Shown: positions 35,020 to 46,774, counted from the stretch's first letter. The stretch is DNA of 53,656 nt from Opitutia bacterium Tous-C4FEB (GCA_002304445.1 NEVA01000008.1:1-53656), one strand, 5' to 3'. Notes: a model not told the origin generated them from the sequence alone. Numbers and translations: made by a program.

Positions 35020-36291
35020 ATGAATTCCCCCCTGCCCTCGCCTGCCGCTTCGAGCAAAAAAAATCCGCAAGGCGCCGCCCCGCGGCGTTGGACGAGACGC
35101 CTGCCCTGGTTGGGCGGCGGGCTGTTGGCCGCGTTGATCGTCGTGGGCCTGTGGCCCAAACCGTTGCCCGCCGAGCTGGCCGTCGTCGCCCGCGGGGATC
35201 TGGCGGTCACGGTGAACGAAGAAGGTATGACGCGGGTGAAAAACCGCTACGTCATCGCGAGCCCGGTTGCCGGGCAATTGCGCCGGATCGAGTGGAAAGC
35301 CGGCGCGGTCGTTGAAGCCGGAAAGACCGTGCTCGCCGTGCTCGAATCAGGCGGCGCGGATCTGCTCGACACCCGCAGTCTCGCCCAAGCCGAAGCGCGA
35401 GTCCGCGCGAGTGAAGCGGCCGTCGCCCAAGCCCAGGCGCAGCGTGCCCGGGCCGGCGCGAGTGCGAAGATGCAACGCGATGATTTCACGCGGCAGCAGC
35501 GGTTGTTTGCGAGCGGGGCGTCGTCGCGGCAAGAGATCGACGGCGCGGAGATGCGGGCCACGGCCGCGGCCCAGGAAGAACGGGCGGCGGAATTTGCGGG
35601 CCAAATCGCGGAGTTCGAACTCGCCCAAGCGCGGGCGGTGTTGTTGCGCGGACGTCCCGCCGGTTTGGCCCCAAGTGCCAACGAACCCTTGGTGATCACC
35701 GCACCGGTGAGCGGACGGATTTTGCGGGTGTTGCAAGAGAGCGAACGCCTCGTGCCCGCAGGATTCCCGTTGGTCGAGATCGGTGACCCTACCGATTTGG
35801 AAGCGAGGATCGAGGTGCTCTCGCGCGATGGCGTCGCGATTCGGCCCGGAGCGCGGGTGAAATTGGAACAATGGGGCGGACCTGAGCCGCTCAACGCGCA
35901 AGTGCGGCTCGTGGAGCCGTCGGCATTCACGAAAATCTCAGCGCTTGGAGTTGAGGAGCAGCGGGTTTTCGTGGTCGTGGACTTAACCGACCCGCTCGCG
36001 ACGCGCCCCACGCTGGGCGATAATTTTCGCGTCGAAGCGAAAATCGAAACGTGGTCGGGCAAAGGAATTTTGAAAGTACCAGCCGGAGCGTTGTTTCAAC
36101 GCGGTGCGAATTGGCAAACGTTCGTCGTCGAGGGCAAATCGGCCAAATTGCAAAACGTGACGATTGGACGAAGCAATGGCTTGGAAACCGAGATCGTGGA
36201 AGGGCTGGGCGAAGGCCTGCGCATCATCGTATATCCGGGCGATCAAGTCACTGATGGTGCGAGAATTGTGGCGATCAATGGATCGAAGTGA
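35020..36291 (+). CDS. Periplasmic adaptor (membrane-fusion/HlyD-like) protein
   Basis: This 423-residue adaptor has an N-terminal anchor helix (LPWLGGGLLAALIVVGLWP, about residues 27-45). A split lipoyl/barrel-sandwich domain follows (VIASPVAGQLRRIEWKAGAV and VITAPVSGRILRVLQE) around a coiled-coil hairpin rich in Ala, Gln and Arg at about 115-205. A beta-barrel and a membrane-proximal domain end the protein. Such adaptors link the ABC permease to an outer-membrane channel. No TolC-like gene lies nearby, so the channel must be supplied from elsewhere. It is third in the operon, 33 bases after the permease. Confidence 0.93.
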   Translation: MNSPLPSPAASSKKNPQGAAPRRWTRRLPWLGGGLLAALIVVGLWPKPLPAELAVVARGDLAVTVNEEGMTRVKNRYVIASPVAGQLRRIEWKAGAVVEAGKTVLAVLESGGADLLDTRSLAQAEARVRASEAAVAQAQAQRARAGASAKMQRDDFTRQQRLFASGASSRQEIDGAEMRATAAAQEERAAEFAGQIAEFELAQARAVLLRGRPAGLAPSANEPLVITAPVSGRILRVLQESERLVPAGFPLVEIGDPTDLEARIEVLSRDGVAIRPGARVKLEQWGGPEPLNAQVRLVEPSAFTKISALGVEEQRVFVVVDLTDPLATRPTLGDNFRVEAKIETWSGKGILKVPAGALFQRGANWQTFVVEGKSAKLQNVTIGRSNGLETEIVEGLGEGLRIIVYPGDQVTDGARIVAINGSK

Positions 36292-36490
36292 AGGGCTGCT
36301 TGAAACGCGCCTGAGGTGACGCCGCGTCGGGTCGATGCGCGGCCCGGCTTGGGCGCTAAAGCGAAGACCGTTTAACGGAGCTTGATCGAGCTCAAGACCA
36401 AGGAGCTCGAATCAAACGCGGGGGCGAGAAGAGCGCCGGGCGGGCTTTTGACTTGGCGCGAGCCGACGGCGGGCGTTGGTTCGCGGTGAA

Positions 36491-37846
36491 ATGTCACGCT
36501 ACCTTGATACGATCGCCGCTCTGGCCACTCCCGTGGGCACCTCTGCGATCGCACTCGTGCGGGTGAGCGGCCCGGATTCGGCCCGATTGGTGACGGATAT
36601 CTTTGGGGAGGCACCTGCGCCACGTCTGGCGCGCCACGCCGATTATCGGGATCGGCAAGGTCTGGTGTTGGACGACGTGCTCTTTACGTTTTTCGCCGGG
36701 CCGGCCAGCTACACCGGAGAGGACTCGTTGGAGATCTCCTGCCACGGCAACCCGTACATTGCCCAACGCCTCGTTGAAGACCTCTTGTCGCGGGGTTGCC
36801 GATCGGCCGAACCTGGCGAATTTACGCAACGGGCATTTCTTCAGGGACAAATAGATTTAGCTCAGGCTGAAGCGGTTATGGACTTGATCCACGCCCGAAG
36901 CGAGCGGGCTTTGACGGCGGCCAACCGCCAGCTTCGAGGCGCCTTGGGCAAACAGATGACGGGGTTGATCGATGAACTGCTCATCGCGCTGGCCCGGGTA
37001 GAAGCGTATATCGACTTCCCGGATGAAGACCTGCCACCGGAGGATAGGAAGGTCGTAGAGACTCAAATCGCCAACGTTCTACGTGGAACCGACCGCCTTC
37101 TCGCCACCAGTCACTACGGCGACGTTTTGAGGCATGGCATCAAAACCGTGATCATCGGGGAACCCAACGCCGGGAAGAGTTCACTGTTGAACCGCCTCGT
37201 TGGAAAGGAGCGGGCCATCGTCAGCCCCGAACCCGGAACGACCCGCGACTTTATTGAAGAAGTTATCAATTTAGGGCCCCACTGTTTTAGGTTAATTGAT
37301 ACCGCCGGTCTAAATCCGAAGCCCGGAACCATCGAAGAGTTGGGCATCGGCAAAACCTACGAAATTGCTGCCGAAGCCGATTTTTTCTTGATCGTTTTGG
37401 ACGCCACCTCCCCTACTCCTTTGTTTGATAGTCGTTTAAGTGGCTTGTTTAGTCCCGACCGCGTTATCGTGGTGATCAATAAAATCGACCAACCGGGGTC
37501 GCCAGCGAACCTCAATTTTCTCCCTCACGCCCGATCCGTCGCCGTATCCGCAAAAACCGGATTAGGCCTCGGGGACCTCAGATCCGCCCTGATTGGCTTG
37601 GCCGATGGCTTGGCACCCCACATGGGCGACGAAGCCGTGGCGATCAACGCCCGCCATGCCCACGCCCTCAACCAAGCGAAGGGCGATCTGGCGTCTGCTC
37701 AATTGAAGCTGGCAGAAAACGCGGCTTCGGAACTGTTGGCCAGCGATCTCCGCGGCGCATTGGCGGCACTGGGAGAAATCTCCGGAAGAGTCGACAACGA
37801 GCGCATGCTGGACGCTCTTTTCGCCAATTTCTGCATCGGAAAATAG
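36491..37846 (+). CDS. mnmE: tRNA modification GTPase MnmE
   Basis: MnmE works with MnmG to put a carboxymethylaminomethyl or aminomethyl group on the wobble uridine (U34) of certain tRNAs. The 451-residue protein has the N-terminal tetrahydrofolate-binding domain (DTIAALATPVGTSAIALVRV), a helical domain, and an inserted G domain with GEPNAGKSSLLNRL near residue 223, DTAGL and NKID. The C-terminus is the canonical FCIGK with the essential Cys. The ATG at 36491 is the natural start. The mnmG gene follows after 21 bases, so the two partners are co-expressed. Confidence 0.97.
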   Translation: MSRYLDTIAALATPVGTSAIALVRVSGPDSARLVTDIFGEAPAPRLARHADYRDRQGLVLDDVLFTFFAGPASYTGEDSLEISCHGNPYIAQRLVEDLLSRGCRSAEPGEFTQRAFLQGQIDLAQAEAVMDLIHARSERALTAANRQLRGALGKQMTGLIDELLIALARVEAYIDFPDEDLPPEDRKVVETQIANVLRGTDRLLATSHYGDVLRHGIKTVIIGEPNAGKSSLLNRLVGKERAIVSPEPGTTRDFIEEVINLGPHCFRLIDTAGLNPKPGTIEELGIGKTYEIAAEADFFLIVLDATSPTPLFDSRLSGLFSPDRVIVVINKIDQPGSPANLNFLPHARSVAVSAKTGLGLGDLRSALIGLADGLAPHMGDEAVAINARHAHALNQAKGDLASAQLKLAENAASELLASDLRGALAALGEISGRVDNERMLDALFANFCIGK

Positions 37847-37867
37847 GCACTATAGCATTGATATACA

Positions 37868-39742
37868 ATGGTTTATAATAGCAAATTGTTCGATGTGATC
37901 GTGTGTGGCGCAGGGCATGCCGGCGTAGAAGCAGCCTTGGCCGCCTCCCGCATGGGCGCCTCTACCCTACTCCTCACGGGCAATATCGACACCATCGCCC
38001 AAATGAGCTGCAACCCAGCCATCGGCGGCCAAGCCAAGGGCCAAATGGTGCGCGAGATTGACGCCCTCGGCGGCGAGATGGCGATCAACACGGATGTTAC
38101 CGGCATCCAATTCCGCCTGCTTAACGAGTCCAAGGGTGCAGCGGTCCAGTCTCCCCGCGCTCAATGCGACAAAAAGGCCTATCAATTCCGCCTCAAACAC
38201 ACTCTTGAGCTCCAAGCTAACCTACAAATCTTTCAAGCCACGGTGACGGGGCTCATATTCGCCGCCGGCAAAGTGGTCGGCTGTCGAACCAATCTCGATA
38301 TCGATTTCATGGGAACGACCGTGGTTGTGACGACCGGCACGTTTCTTCGGGGCCTCATGCACATCGGGCAAAACAAGAACGAAGGGGGCCGCTTGGGCGA
38401 CTTCAGCGCCAAAACGCTGTCAAATAGCTTCCTTGAGGCGGGCATCGAGCTACAGCGCCTAAAAACCGGTACGCCGCCGCGACTACTCGGGCGAAGCTTG
38501 GATTTCGGAAAGATGCAGGAGCAGAAGGGCGATAACCAACCGACCTTATTCGCCTTTCACGATACCCGCGACGCTCAAGACTTGTTCCACGTGGAACAGA
38601 CCGGGGAACGTCGCTTGGGCTGGAAGCCCGGACACGAACAAGTTTCGTGCTGGATGACGCACACCACCGCCGAGACGGCCGATATTGTCCGTCGCAATCT
38701 TAGCAAGTCCGCGATGTATAGCGGGGAAATCGAAGGGGTCGGCCCTCGGTATTGTCCAAGTATCGAGGATAAATTCGTCCGATTCGCTGATAAACCACGG
38801 CACCTACTTTTCCTCGAACCCGAGGGGAGATCCACCAACGAGTTTTATGTAAATGGCTTGTCAACAAGCCTGCCGTTCGACGTTCAAATCGAAATGGTCC
38901 AAAGCATCCCTGGACTGGAGAAATCGGTTCTTTTGCGCCCAGCTTACGCCGTCGAATACGACTTTGCGCCACCCACGCAGCTCTACCCATCCCTAGAATC
39001 CAAGAAAGTCGAAAATCTGTTTTTTGCCGGCCAGATCAATGGCACCTCCGGTTACGAAGAAGCCGCCTCGCAAGGGCTAGTCGCGGGAATCAACGCCGTG
39101 CAAAAGGGCAGGGCAGGGGAGCCCCTAATCATGAAGCGGCACGAGAGTTACATCGGCGTCTTGATCGACGACCTTGTAACAAAGGGAACCAACGAACCGT
39201 ATCGAATGTTTACGAGCCGCGCTGAACACCGCCTCTTGTTCAACCACGGCAGCGCCGAGCTCCGATTACTGCATCACGCTCGCGCTTTCAATCTCCTCAG
39301 CCCCCAACGAATCGCCCGCGTCGAAGCGAAGAAAAACTCAATCAACACCTGGATCAAACGAATCGAAACAGAAAGGACCGCCGGCCATATTTTTGGTGAT
39401 CAGATCCGAAGTCAGGGCCTCGATTCGCCCACTCCAAATTCGTTTGATCTTGCGCCACCTGAAGTTCGTCAAGAGGTGTTGTATAACGTTCTATACAAGG
39501 GATATATCGAGCGTGAGCGTCGCCATGTGATGAAGCTGGAGCAAACCGAAAAAATTAAAATTCCCGCCGATCTTGATTACTCTTCCGTGAGAGGTCTGCG
39601 CCGCGAATGCGCCCAAAAGCTCGCTGCGTTTAAACCCTATACCTTAGGCCAAGCCTCACGCATCAGCGGAATAAATCCGGCCGATATCAGCGTCCTGCTG
39701 GTCTTGATTGAATCCACCCGGGCAGAGCAGGGGAGACCTTAA
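37868..39742 (+). CDS. mnmG: tRNA uridine-34 modification enzyme MnmG (GidA)
   Basis: MnmG is the FAD- and NADH-using partner of MnmE. The 624-residue protein opens with DVIVCGAGHAGVEAALAASR, the FAD-binding motif. Family blocks SCNPAIGGQAKGQMVREIDA, TGTPPRLLGRSLDF, RPAYAVEYDF and FFAGQINGTSGYEEAASQGL follow, then the helical C-terminal domain that docks MnmE. The ATG at 37868 sits in a short AT-rich stretch with no clear ribosome site. A perfect parS-type palindrome lies within the gene at 38583-38598, where it encodes LFHVEQ. This gene often lies near the replication origin. Confidence 0.97.
   Translation: MVYNSKLFDVIVCGAGHAGVEAALAASRMGASTLLLTGNIDTIAQMSCNPAIGGQAKGQMVREIDALGGEMAINTDVTGIQFRLLNESKGAAVQSPRAQCDKKAYQFRLKHTLELQANLQIFQATVTGLIFAAGKVVGCRTNLDIDFMGTTVVVTTGTFLRGLMHIGQNKNEGGRLGDFSAKTLSNSFLEAGIELQRLKTGTPPRLLGRSLDFGKMQEQKGDNQPTLFAFHDTRDAQDLFHVEQTGERRLGWKPGHEQVSCWMTHTTAETADIVRRNLSKSAMYSGEIEGVGPRYCPSIEDKFVRFADKPRHLLFLEPEGRSTNEFYVNGLSTSLPFDVQIEMVQSIPGLEKSVLLRPAYAVEYDFAPPTQLYPSLESKKVENLFFAGQINGTSGYEEAASQGLVAGINAVQKGRAGEPLIMKRHESYIGVLIDDLVTKGTNEPYRMFTSRAEHRLLFNHGSAELRLLHHARAFNLLSPQRIARVEAKKNSINTWIKRIETERTAGHIFGDQIRSQGLDSPTPNSFDLAPPEVRQEVLYNVLYKGYIERERRHVMKLEQTEKIKIPADLDYSSVRGLRRECAQKLAAFKPYTLGQASRISGINPADISVLLVLIESTRAEQGRP
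38583..38598. promoter_or_regulatory. parS-like ParB-binding site inside mnmG
   Basis: TGTTCCACGTGGAACA is a perfect 16-bp palindrome and matches the bacterial chromosomal parS consensus (TGTTNCACGTGNAACA) at every defined position. It is read in mnmG as part of LFHVEQ, a peptide typical of parS-bearing proteins near origins. Only one full copy was seen in the window. No parA or parB gene is present. Confidence 0.85.
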
Positions 39743-39745
39743 GCG

Positions 39746-40381
39746 ATGGCGAGCAATCCTACTATTTCGCCCTCACAAGAAACACCGGGACCGAGGGAAG
39801 CTCGATTCGCCTCCATGGCTGCCGCTCGGCTCCAAGAGCTCGAAGAGACTACCCGAAATCTATTTCTAGGAATGGAAACCTGCGTGCTAGAAATCGGGTG
39901 CGGACACGGACACCTGCTCACCGCTTACGCAGAGGCACATCCCGAGAAAACCTGCATTGGCATCGATATCATCGCCGACCGAATCACTCGCGCCAACCGC
40001 AAGAAGAACCGGGCGCGGCTGGCCAATGTGCATTTTATCAACACCAGCGCCGAGGATTTTTTCGCCATATTTCCTTCTCAAATATCTATCTCCGATTTGT
40101 TTATATTTTTTCCAGACCCTTGGCCCAAGCGACGGCACCACAAGAATCGCCTCATGCAGACCGAATTTTTGTCGAGACTATCGCGTTGGATTACCCCGAA
40201 CTCGCGCCTTTATTTCCGCACGGACGACCTCGCTTACTTTACCGCCACGGAAGCCATCGTCCGCGCGCATCCGGCTTGGGCGCTCCATTCATCACCCTGG
40301 GCATTCGAATTCACCACGGTCTTCCAAGCCCGCGCCTCCAGCCATTACTCCCTCGTCGCCGCTCCGCAAAAGCCGCTTTGA
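39746..40381 (+). CDS. trmB: tRNA (guanine-N7-)-methyltransferase
   Basis: TrmB methylates guanosine 46 of tRNA using SAM. The 211-residue protein has the SAM-binding motif VLEIGCGHGHLLTAYAEAHP, then IGIDIIADRI and the TrmB hallmark IFFPDPWPKRRHHKNRL, which carries catalytic Asp and tRNA-contact residues. Its start lies three bases after the mnmG stop, so it is in the mnmE-mnmG transcript. In many bacteria rsmG occupies this position; here another RNA methyltransferase does. Like mnmG it is less GC-rich than the later atp genes. Confidence 0.95.
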   Translation: MASNPTISPSQETPGPREARFASMAAARLQELEETTRNLFLGMETCVLEIGCGHGHLLTAYAEAHPEKTCIGIDIIADRITRANRKKNRARLANVHFINTSAEDFFAIFPSQISISDLFIFFPDPWPKRRHHKNRLMQTEFLSRLSRWITPNSRLYFRTDDLAYFTATEAIVRAHPAWALHSSPWAFEFTTVFQARASSHYSLVAAPQKPL

Positions 40382-40461
40382 GCCGAGTATCGGGTAAGTT
40401 TATCGATTCCATTAGCGGCGAGAAATCCAACCTGTATCCTCACCGAGCACCCTTTCCGGGG

Positions 40462-40491
40462 TTGACGGGGAAGGGGGAGGTTACCTATCTC
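40462..40491 (+). promoter_or_regulatory. Candidate promoter for the atp operon
   Basis: TTGACG (40462-40467) and TATCTC (40486-40491), separated by 18 bases, resemble a sigma-70 promoter with a good -35 and a weak -10. They lie about 40 bases before the atpB ATG, in the 147-base gap after trmB. This is a visual match only. Confidence 0.35.
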
Positions 40492-40528
40492 AAAACCTTT
40501 CAACACCTCCCAAGCACCTTTGCGCGTC

Positions 40529-41410
40529 ATGCTACGAGTCCCTACACTCGCCACTTTAACGGCCCTGTTTTTTTCAGGATCCATCGCTTTTGCGGGCGAA
40601 GGCGCAGGTGTGTCACCAAAGGCCAGCAAGTTAATCGATTTCGGTAACGGCTGGGCCATCACGAACAGCATGGTGACCGGTTGGGCCGTCTCGATCGCGA
40701 TCATCCTTTTTGTAATGTGGTTGATCGGCAAACCCTCGGTTTTGCCCTCTAAAGGGCAAGCCGTGGTCGAGTCGTTAATCAGCGGACTAAAAGACCTCCT
40801 CGAACCTATCGTCGGCCGGAAAGCGTTCCCTTTCGCGTTTCCTCTTCTCGTTACGTTTTTTCTCTTCATTCTCCTGCAAAATTGGACCGGACTCCTTCCG
40901 GGAGTCGGAACTGTCGGCATGGGCCACGACGTCGACGGGAAATTTCACATGACGGCACCGTTCGTCCGGCCATTCACCGCGGACTTTAACAGCACGATCG
41001 CACTCGCCATCGTTTCGTTCGGGGCCTGGTTGATTATCATTTTCAAATTCGCCGGGCCAAAAATCATCCTCCACGACATTTTTGGCAACAAAGCCGATAA
41101 ACGAGAGATCCCTGCCGCACTCTATTACGTTCTATCGGGTGTCTTTTTGATCGTCGGCCTGATCGAGATCGTTTCAATCTTCATCCGTCCTTTTACGCTT
41201 TCAGTGCGTCTTTTCGGCAACGTCTTTGGCGGCGAAAGTCTGTTGCACGGCACCGGATTTCTTTTCGTTTTCTATTTTCTGGAGCTGCTCGTGGGTCTGA
41301 TCCAAGCCTTGGTTTTCACCCTGCTCTCATCCGTCTACATCGGCCTAATCTGCAATCATGGCGATGATCACGACCACGCCGAAGGCCACGCCACCGACGC
41401 CCGCCACTAA
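40529..41410 (+). CDS. atpB: ATP synthase F0 subunit a
   Basis: Subunit a forms the proton half-channels beside the c-ring. The 293-residue protein has the essential Arg (R227) in SVRLFGNVFGG. Five to six membrane helices are visible, including FPLLVTFFLFILLQNW and ALYYVLSGVFLIVGLIEIVS. The N-terminus (MLRVPTLATLTALFFSGSIA, then FAGEG) looks like a cleavable signal sequence, which is found in some but not all bacterial a subunits. The C-terminus is His/Asp-rich (CNHGDDHDHAEGHATDARH). The ATG at 40529 is preferred to a TTG three codons upstream. It is the first gene of atpBEFHAGDC; no atpI precedes it. Confidence 0.96.
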   Translation: MLRVPTLATLTALFFSGSIAFAGEGAGVSPKASKLIDFGNGWAITNSMVTGWAVSIAIILFVMWLIGKPSVLPSKGQAVVESLISGLKDLLEPIVGRKAFPFAFPLLVTFFLFILLQNWTGLLPGVGTVGMGHDVDGKFHMTAPFVRPFTADFNSTIALAIVSFGAWLIIIFKFAGPKIILHDIFGNKADKREIPAALYYVLSGVFLIVGLIEIVSIFIRPFTLSVRLFGNVFGGESLLHGTGFLFVFYFLELLVGLIQALVFTLLSSVYIGLICNHGDDHDHAEGHATDARH

Positions 41411-41479
41411 TCCTTTCCCGTTGGGAGCGTGCCAACGAGTGCGCACAGCGGAAACCAAAACAAAAAATACATCCACATC

Positions 41480-41692
41480 ATGAACCTCATCCTCGCTGAA
41501 ATCTTCGGTAACGTCACCAGCGCCGCCGGTCTCCTCGGAGCCGCCATCGGCGTCGGTCTTATTGGCACCAAGGCCGTCGAAGCCGTCGGCCGTAATCCCG
41601 GCGCCGCCACCAAGATCCTTGTCCAATCCATCATCGGTATGGCGCTCGTCGAAGGTCTCGGCGTGCTCGCCTTGTTCCTCGCGACCAAGTAA
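41480..41692 (+). CDS. atpE: ATP synthase F0 subunit c
   Basis: This 70-residue hairpin of two membrane helices has the ion-binding Glu at E58 (IIGMALVEGLGVLALF) and the polar loop GRNPGAA near 37-43. The residues around E58 (Gly, Leu) and the Val in GAIGVGL-type helix 1 position are not the Gln/Ser/Thr set of known sodium-binding rings, so proton coupling is expected. The ATG at 41480 is chosen because the in-frame upstream 17 codons are not conserved in this family. Confidence 0.96.
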   Translation: MNLILAEIFGNVTSAAGLLGAAIGVGLIGTKAVEAVGRNPGAATKILVQSIIGMALVEGLGVLALFLATK

Positions 41693-41769
41693 GTCAATCG
41701 ACCGAGACGCGCCTCATTTTTTTGCGGCGCGTCTCTCCTTTTTAACCCTCGTAGTTCGAACTCCCCGTC

Positions 41770-42348
41770 ATGCTGCATTCGCTTTTTCTAGCAGTTGTTG
41801 AGGCTCCTGCCGTTGCCGTCCACGCCGCACATGCCGCTGCTGCCGAGCCCAACATCCTCGAACGCTTCGGAGTCGAGTGGAAATACGTCGTCGTCCAGAT
41901 CATCAGTTTCATCATTCTCTTCGGAGTGCTCTACTGGCGAGCCATCAAGCCCACGATCGCGGCGATGGACGAGCGCACGCACAAAATCGATGCCGGCCTC
42001 AAATACGCCGAGGAAATGAAGGCTCAGCTCGCCTCCACGCAGCAGCAAACCGAAGCCGCACTCAAGGACGCCCAACACAAAGCCCAAGCCATCGTGGCCG
42101 AAGCGCAAAAAACGTCCAAAGAGTTCGCCGATAAACAGCAAAAAGAAGCGATCGAAAGAGCCGCCGCCCTCCTGTCGAAAGCCCAAGAGGCCATCGAACT
42201 CGAAAAGAAGAAAATGCTCGCCGAGGCCCGCACCGAAATCGCCCGCCTCGTTGTCGCCACCACTGAACGCGTCCTCGCCAAGAAACTCACCGACGCCGAC
42301 CGCGCCGGCTACAACGAGTCCGCTGCCCGCGAACTCGCCGGCGTTTAA
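41770..42348 (+). CDS. atpF: ATP synthase F0 subunit b
   Basis: The 192-residue stator stalk subunit has one membrane helix at about residues 38-57 (YVVVQIISFIILFGVLYWRA) and a long charged, Ala/Glu/Lys-rich coiled coil to the C-terminus. Before the helix there is an unusual Ala/His/Val-rich stretch (AVVEAPAVAVHAAHAAAAEP) that may be a signal-like leader. Length is above the roughly 156 residues of E. coli subunit b. It lies 77 bases after atpE. Confidence 0.94.
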   Translation: MLHSLFLAVVEAPAVAVHAAHAAAAEPNILERFGVEWKYVVVQIISFIILFGVLYWRAIKPTIAAMDERTHKIDAGLKYAEEMKAQLASTQQQTEAALKDAQHKAQAIVAEAQKTSKEFADKQQKEAIERAAALLSKAQEAIELEKKKMLAEARTEIARLVVATTERVLAKKLTDADRAGYNESAARELAGV

Positions 42349-42379
42349 AGTTTAAAGCTCCCAACTCATCACGCTCCGC

Positions 42380-42775
42380 ATGGCCGCCGCCGCCAAACAA
42401 ATCCAGCTTCTCGCCCGCCAGCTCTTTAAATTGAGTGTGGTTGATGGGGTCGTCTCGCCCGATCGCGTGGCCGGAGTTCTTCAGTACATCGAAAAGAGCG
42501 CTCCCGCCCACTCGGTCCTCGCCCTCAAGGCTTACCGCCGGCTCATCGCCACCGAACTCGCCAAAAGCGAAGCATTGGTCGAGCACGCCGGTGCCGTAAC
42601 CGCACCCGCTCTCGGTGCCATCGCAACGTCCATGACCCAGAAATACGGCCGCCCGATCACCACCGCCACCCGAGCCAACCCCAAATTGCTCGCCGGCCTT
42701 CGAGTTCGTGTCGGCGACGATGTTTACGAATCCTCCGTCTCCAGCCAACTCGCCACGCTTTCTGTTTCCGTTTAA
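42380..42775 (+). CDS. atpH: ATP synthase F1 subunit delta, short form
   Basis: The 131-residue protein is in the delta position between atpF and atpA. The C-terminal part ([20 protein letters not shown], then VSSQLATL) matches the end of delta subunits, where the b stalk is contacted. Typical delta subunits have about 175-180 residues, so roughly 45 are missing, apparently from the N-terminal helical domain that binds the top of subunit alpha. No frameshift or upstream open frame was seen that would restore it, so the short form seems natural. Confidence 0.85.
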   Translation: MAAAAKQIQLLARQLFKLSVVDGVVSPDRVAGVLQYIEKSAPAHSVLALKAYRRLIATELAKSEALVEHAGAVTAPALGAIATSMTQKYGRPITTATRANPKLLAGLRVRVGDDVYESSVSSQLATLSVSV

Positions 42776-42813
42776 ATCCTGCCTCGCGCCCAACCCTTTA
42801 CGCTTTTTCTGAG

Positions 42814-44340
42814 ATGAGCACCGTCCTCGAACAAATCGAACAGCAAATCGCCAAACTCTCGACCAAAGCGGTCAAGAAGAACACCGGCAATATCCGCACC
42901 ATCGCCGACGGCGTCGCCAAAATCGACGGCTTGTCCGATGTCATGTATAACGAAATGGTCGCTTTCCCTGGCGGCGCCATCGGCATCGCCCTCAACCTTG
43001 AGGAAAGCGAAGTCGGCTGCGTCATCCTCGGCGACGTCTCCCAACTCAAAGAAGGCGACGAAGTTCAAACCACCGGCAAGCTTCTCTCGGTGCCCGTCGG
43101 TAAAGCCCTGCTCGGTCGCGTGGTCGACGCCCTCGGTAACCCGGCCGACGGCAAAGGCCCCATCGACTCGAAAGAAACCTATCCGGTCGAGCGCATCGCC
43201 CCCGGCATCATGGCCCGCAAATCGGTCAATCAGCCGCTCTTCACCGGCATCATGGCCATTGATTCCATGATCCCGATCGGCCGCGGCCAACGCGAACTCA
43301 TCATCGGCGACCGCGGCACCGGCAAGACCACCATCGCGATCGATACCATCATCAATCAGGCGAAGATCAACAAGGTCGGCCTCGCCAGCGGTGACGCCAA
43401 ATTTCGCCCCGTTTATTCTATCTACGTCGCCATCGGACAAAAGAGTTCCAACGTCGTCCGCACCGTCGCCGCCCTCGAGGCCGCCGGCGCGCTGGAGTTC
43501 ACCGTGATCGTCGCCGCCACCGCTGCGGATAATCCAGCCAACCAATACATCGCCCCATACTCCGGTGCCGCTATTGGCGAATGGTTCATGGAAAACGGCA
43601 TGGATGCCCTCATCGTTTACGATGACCTCTCCAAGCACGCCGTCGCCTATCGCCAAATCTCGCTCATCTTGAAGCGCCCTTCCGGCCGCGAAGCGTATCC
43701 CGGCGACGTCTTCTATCTCCACTCCCGCCTGCTCGAGCGGGCCGCCCGCCTCGACGGCAAAGGCTCGCTCACCGCACTGCCCATCATCGAAACCCTCGCA
43801 GGCGACGTCTCGGCCTACATTCCGACCAACGTCATTTCGATCACCGACGGCCAGATCTTCCTCGAAACCGACCTCTTTAACCAAGGCATCCGTCCCGCCG
43901 TTTCTGTCGGTCTCTCCGTTTCCCGCGTCGGTTCCTCCGCGCAGATCAAGGCCACCAAACAAGTTGGCGGCAAACTCAAGGGCGAGCTTGCCCAATTCCG
44001 CGAACTCGCGGCGTTCGCCCAATTCGGCTCCGACCTCGACGCCAAAACCAAAGCTCAACTCGATCGCGGCGCCCGCATCGTTGAACTCTTCAAACAACCC
44101 GCCTTTAGCCCATCGCCGATCGAGCTCCAAGTTTCCGTCCTCTTCGCGATGCAGAAGGGTTTCTTCGATCCCATCGATGCCAAAAAAGTCGTCGTCGCAG
44201 CAGCCAACATGAAGAACTTCTTCACTACCCGCAAAGACGCTCTCCTCACGGAAATCCGTACCAAGGCCGCCCTCGACAAGGACCTCGAAGCAAAACTTCA
44301 AGCCGCCTGCGACGATTGGAAATCCGGCTACACCGCCTAA
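42814..44340 (+). CDS. atpA: ATP synthase F1 subunit alpha
   Basis: This 508-residue non-catalytic nucleotide-binding subunit shows the P-loop [15 protein letters not shown] near residues 169-183, the block [20 protein letters not shown] and the alpha signature [17 protein letters not shown]. The N-terminal crown domain ([20 protein letters not shown]) is complete. Length is normal. It lies 38 bases after atpH and 92 bases before atpG, where a degenerate repeat is found. Confidence 0.98.
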   Translation: MSTVLEQIEQQIAKLSTKAVKKNTGNIRTIADGVAKIDGLSDVMYNEMVAFPGGAIGIALNLEESEVGCVILGDVSQLKEGDEVQTTGKLLSVPVGKALLGRVVDALGNPADGKGPIDSKETYPVERIAPGIMARKSVNQPLFTGIMAIDSMIPIGRGQRELIIGDRGTGKTTIAIDTIINQAKINKVGLASGDAKFRPVYSIYVAIGQKSSNVVRTVAALEAAGALEFTVIVAATAADNPANQYIAPYSGAAIGEWFMENGMDALIVYDDLSKHAVAYRQISLILKRPSGREAYPGDVFYLHSRLLERAARLDGKGSLTALPIIETLAGDVSAYIPTNVISITDGQIFLETDLFNQGIRPAVSVGLSVSRVGSSAQIKATKQVGGKLKGELAQFRELAAFAQFGSDLDAKTKAQLDRGARIVELFKQPAFSPSPIELQVSVLFAMQKGFFDPIDAKKVVVAAANMKNFFTTRKDALLTEIRTKAALDKDLEAKLQAACDDWKSGYTA

Positions 44341-44432
44341 TTCAATTTTGGATTTTCAATTCGCGATTTTCGATTCCGGCCCCCGCGTCGCTCGAAATCA
44401 GAAATTGAGAATCAAGCATCAAAAATAATTCG
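44341..44432. repeat. Degenerate inverted repeat between atpA and atpG
   Basis: The gap is AT-rich. On its left it holds repeated ATTTTGGATTTTCAATT and CGATTTTCGATT units, and on its right roughly complementary units (GAAATCAGAAATTGAG, AATCAAGCATCAAAAAT). The arms could fold into an imperfect hairpin of about 30 bp around a GC-rich loop. It may affect mRNA stability or the ratio of subunits made before and after it. There are many mismatches. Confidence 0.45.

Positions 44433-46774
<2,342 letters not shown>

Noticed and set aside
41480-41692. Sodium-coupled ATP synthase
   Set aside because: The c subunit lacks the Gln in helix 1 and the Ser/Thr after the ion-binding Glu that mark sodium binding.
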